A stretch of 8,289 nucleotides of DNA, taken from Alphaproteobacteria bacterium. Lineage in GTDB: Bacteria; Pseudomonadota; Alphaproteobacteria; GCA-2731375. Within the stretch, counting starts at the first letter, position 1. Every line of letters begins with the position of its first letter. This document shows positions 6,567-8,289 of this stretch, in pieces. The notes beneath the pieces are model-generated. The model searched no databases. It was not told the DNA's origin and was given only the letters and a program-made list of their open reading frames with translations. The translations under genes were made by a program, and so were the position numbers. Where the stretch lies: positions 1 through 8,289 of the forward strand of contig JASLMY010000223.1 in assembly GCA_030746295.1 (NCBI GenBank), in the 5' to 3' direction.

Positions 6567-7437
6567 CGTCGGCGCGGGCGGCCTTGCGGCCGACGGCGCG
6601 GGGCTCGTCGGCGACCCGCTCCGGATCGGCGTCGTAGCGGAGCCGCTCGGCGCCGGCCAGGCAGACGAAACGCTTGCCGCGGGCCCGGCCGACCAGCGTC
6701 AGGTCGGCCTGTCGGGCCAGATCCACCCCCCAGGCCGTGAAGCCCGAGCGCGAGACCAGAATCGGCACGCGCATCCGCACGCACTTGATCACCATCTCCG
6801 AGGTCAGCCGCCCGGTGGTATAGAAGATCTTGTCCTCCGGTCCGACGTCGTTCCGATACATCCAGCCGGCGATCTTGTCGATGGCGTTGTGGCGGCCGAC
6901 GTCTTCCATATAGACGAGCGGCTTGTCGCCGCGGCAGAGGACGCAGCCGTGAATGGCGCCGGCGGCGAGGTAGAGGCTGGGCTCGGTGTTGATCGCCCGG
7001 GTCAGGGCATAGAGCCAGGAAGTCTTGAGCACCGCCTCCTTCGACAGCTCGGCCTGTTCGAAGCTCTCCATGACGTCGCCGAAGACGGTGCCCTGGGCAC
7101 AGCCGGAAGTCAGCGTCTTCTTCTTGAGCTTCTCCTCGAAGTCGGTCTCGCGCTCGGTGCGCACCACGACGACGTCGAGCTCTTCGTCAACATCAACGCC
7201 CGTGATCTCGTCATCGTCGGAGAGCATATTCTGATTCAGCAGATAGCCGATGGCGAGGTACTCGGGATAGTCGCCGATCGTCATCATGGTGACGATCTCC
7301 TGCCCGTTCAGGAATAAGGTCAGCGGCCGTTCGACAACGACGTCGAGCACCACCGCCTTGCCGTCATGATCTGTGCCGGCGAGACGCTCGGTCAGGCGCG
7401 GGTCGTCCGGCCTGGGTTTCACCGAAAACTCGTCCAT
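6556..7437 (-). CDS. fdhD: Formate dehydrogenase accessory sulfurtransferase FdhD
   Basis: This 293-aa protein should carry sulfur from a cysteine desulfurase to the Mo/W-bis-MGD cofactor, which is needed for formate dehydrogenase activity. Family landmarks are the N-terminal RPLTLFLNGQEI and IGDYPEYLAIGYLL (55-68), then EDVGRHNAIDKIAG (178-191), TTGRLTSEMV (207-216) and VSRSGFTAWGVDLA (228-241). The loop that holds the Cys-x2-Cys pair in E. coli FdhD (C121/C124) reads TSGCAQGT here, with one cysteine, C113. A C165-x2-C168 pair appears instead in IHGCVLC. The ATG at 7437 has GAGG only 1 nt upstream, too close for a normal ribosome site. An in-frame TTG at 7473, with GAGG 6 nt upstream (7480-7483), would give 305 aa and is a credible alternative. 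The gene follows the permease by about 85 bp and overlaps mobA. Confidence 0.95.
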   Translation of the reverse strand: MDEFSVKPRPDDPRLTERLAGTDHDGKAVVLDVVVERPLTLFLNGQEIVTMMTIGDYPEYLAIGYLLNQNMLSDDDEITGVDVDEELDVVVVRTERETDFEEKLKKKTLTSGCAQGTVFGDVMESFEQAELSKEAVLKTSWLYALTRAINTEPSLYLAAGAIHGCVLCRGDKPLVYMEDVGRHNAIDKIAGWMYRNDVGPEDKIFYTTGRLTSEMVIKCVRMRVPILVSRSGFTAWGVDLARQADLTLVGRARGKRFVCLAGAERLRYDADPERVADEPRAVGRKAARADDAA

Positions 7438-7522
7438 GCCTCGAATATGGGGCAGCCGAACGCCCGTGGCCAAGAAAAACCTCGGGCCGGCCGGATTGCG
7501 TGATGGTGAGCCGCAAGAGCTT

Positions 7523-8289
7523 TCAGACGACAGCGAGCTGGTAGGCGTAGCCGATGGCGACCGAGCCAACGACCGCCAGGCCCAGGTACCAGAAGAAGAC
7601 CGGCAGCCGGACCAGGGCGAATACGGCGATCGCGGCGGGTATCGAAGACACAGCACCTGCCGTCATGAAGGCCATCGCCGCGCCTGGCTGCATGCCGAGG
7701 TCGATCATCCCGCTCATCAGCGGTATGGCGGCGAAGCTGTTGAGATAGGCCGGCATGCCGATGAGGGCGGCCAACGGGATCACCAGGAAGTTGTCGCCGC
7801 CCAACAGCCCGGTCACGGTCTCAGGCGGGACGTAGGCCAGCATCAGGCTCTCCAGGACGAAAGCGAGCGTCAGCCATTTGCCGAGAAACGCTAAGGTGGC
7901 GAGACTTTCCCTTGCGAAGACCTGACGGCGCTCCCGCTCTTCCCAAAACCGCCACTTGACCTCGTCACTACCGACCTTCGTCGTCTCGCAGCCCGTGCCA
8001 CAACCACCGCCGCAATCGGCGCCGACTCCGGCTTTGAGCGGGTTCGCAAAGCCGCCCGCGCGCATCAACGCATGGGTGGCGAAGCCGCCCAGCAGGCCGA
8101 TGAAGATGGCGGCGATCGTCTTGCCGACGGCGAAGGTAAGGCCCAACGGTCCGGCGGTCAGGAAGAAGACCTCCGGATCCATGATCGGCGAGGCTAGCCA
8201 GAAGGCCATCACCGGCGCCAGCGGCACGCCCATGGCCAGCAGGGCCGCGATCACCGGGATGACGCCGCAGGAGCAGAAGGGCGACAGCG
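7523..8289 (-). CDS. PF03773 (DUF318/ArsP-like) membrane permease, N-terminus cut by the window edge
   Basis: About 254 codons are visible; the reading frame continues past the right edge, so the true start is outside. The visible part opens with LSPFCSCGVIPV, the hallmark of the PF03773 permeases, and continues with AFWLASPIMDPE and, near the end, MPAYLNSFAAIPLMSG and FMTAGAVSSIPA. About six hydrophobic segments are visible. A hydrophilic loop after the second or third one contains CGGGCGTGC (three cysteines, each separated by three residues) followed by a charged stretch, WRFWEERERR. Members include ArsP, which exports trivalent organoarsenicals; most are uncharacterised. The substrate here is unknown. 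The position ahead of fdhD and mobA on one strand suggests a shared transcript, but that may be incidental. Confidence 0.88.
   Translation of the reverse strand, partial: LSPFCSCGVIPVIAALLAMGVPLAPVMAFWLASPIMDPEVFFLTAGPLGLTFAVGKTIAAIFIGLLGGFATHALMRAGGFANPLKAGVGADCGGGCGTGCETTKVGSDEVKWRFWEERERRQVFARESLATLAFLGKWLTLAFVLESLMLAYVPPETVTGLLGGDNFLVIPLAALIGMPAYLNSFAAIPLMSGMIDLGMQPGAAMAFMTAGAVSSIPAAIAVFALVRLPVFFWYLGLAVVGSVAIGYAYQLAVV

Noticed and set aside
7474..7500. Terminator between the permease and fdhD, from GGCCGGCC followed by five T on the minus strand
   Set aside because: The palindrome has no loop, and GAGG interrupts it before the T-run. The stretch fits a ribosome site better.

Overview
The window is a GC-rich stretch with densely packed genes, most likely from an alphaproteobacterium. 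The reasons are the gene types, the short intergenic spaces, and how closely the two large proteins resemble, from memory, the FDH1 formate dehydrogenase of Methylorubrum/Methylobacterium extorquens. The theme is formate/CO2 metabolism: an NAD-dependent Mo- or W-formate dehydrogenase plus genes that build and sulfurate its cofactor.

Left edge (1-171): two near-identical 21-bp AT-cored direct repeats, 47 bp apart, followed by TTACA. This looks like the outer end of an IS21-family insertion sequence lying mostly outside the window. After it comes a symmetric 36-bp dyad (83-118), then a GTG-started 61-aa DUF3553 gene (172-357).

Plus-strand block (387-5928): a fused NuoE-NuoF diaphorase subunit (387-2093) overlaps by ATGA the 922-aa catalytic alpha subunit (2090-4858). 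The alpha subunit carries a [2Fe-2S] domain, a two-cluster ferredoxin domain and a bis-MGD catalytic domain with active-site Cys371-His372 and Arg564. About 86 bp later come two small exported proteins (4945-5373 and 5404-5928). They share a Val-[Ile/Val]-Asp-x2-Cys ... Cys-x3-Cys ... Gly-[Ile/Leu]-Leu signature and appear to be divergent paralogues of unknown function.

Minus-strand block (8289 to 5934), convergent on the first: a truncated PF03773 (DUF318/ArsP-like) permease with a PFCSCG motif and a cysteine-rich loop, then fdhD (cofactor sulfur transfer) and mobA (guanylylation of molybdopterin). fdhD and mobA overlap by 11 bp.

Putting this together: formate is oxidised, or CO2 reduced, in the cytoplasm. 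Electrons run from the Mo/W site through Fe-S clusters to the FMN/NAD site in the fused beta subunit. MobA and FdhD complete the bis-MGD cofactor. The roles of the exported cysteine proteins, the permease and the DUF3553 protein are unknown, and the cysteine-protein pair is the most interesting unexplained part. No tRNA, rRNA, CRISPR array or complete transposase is visible.
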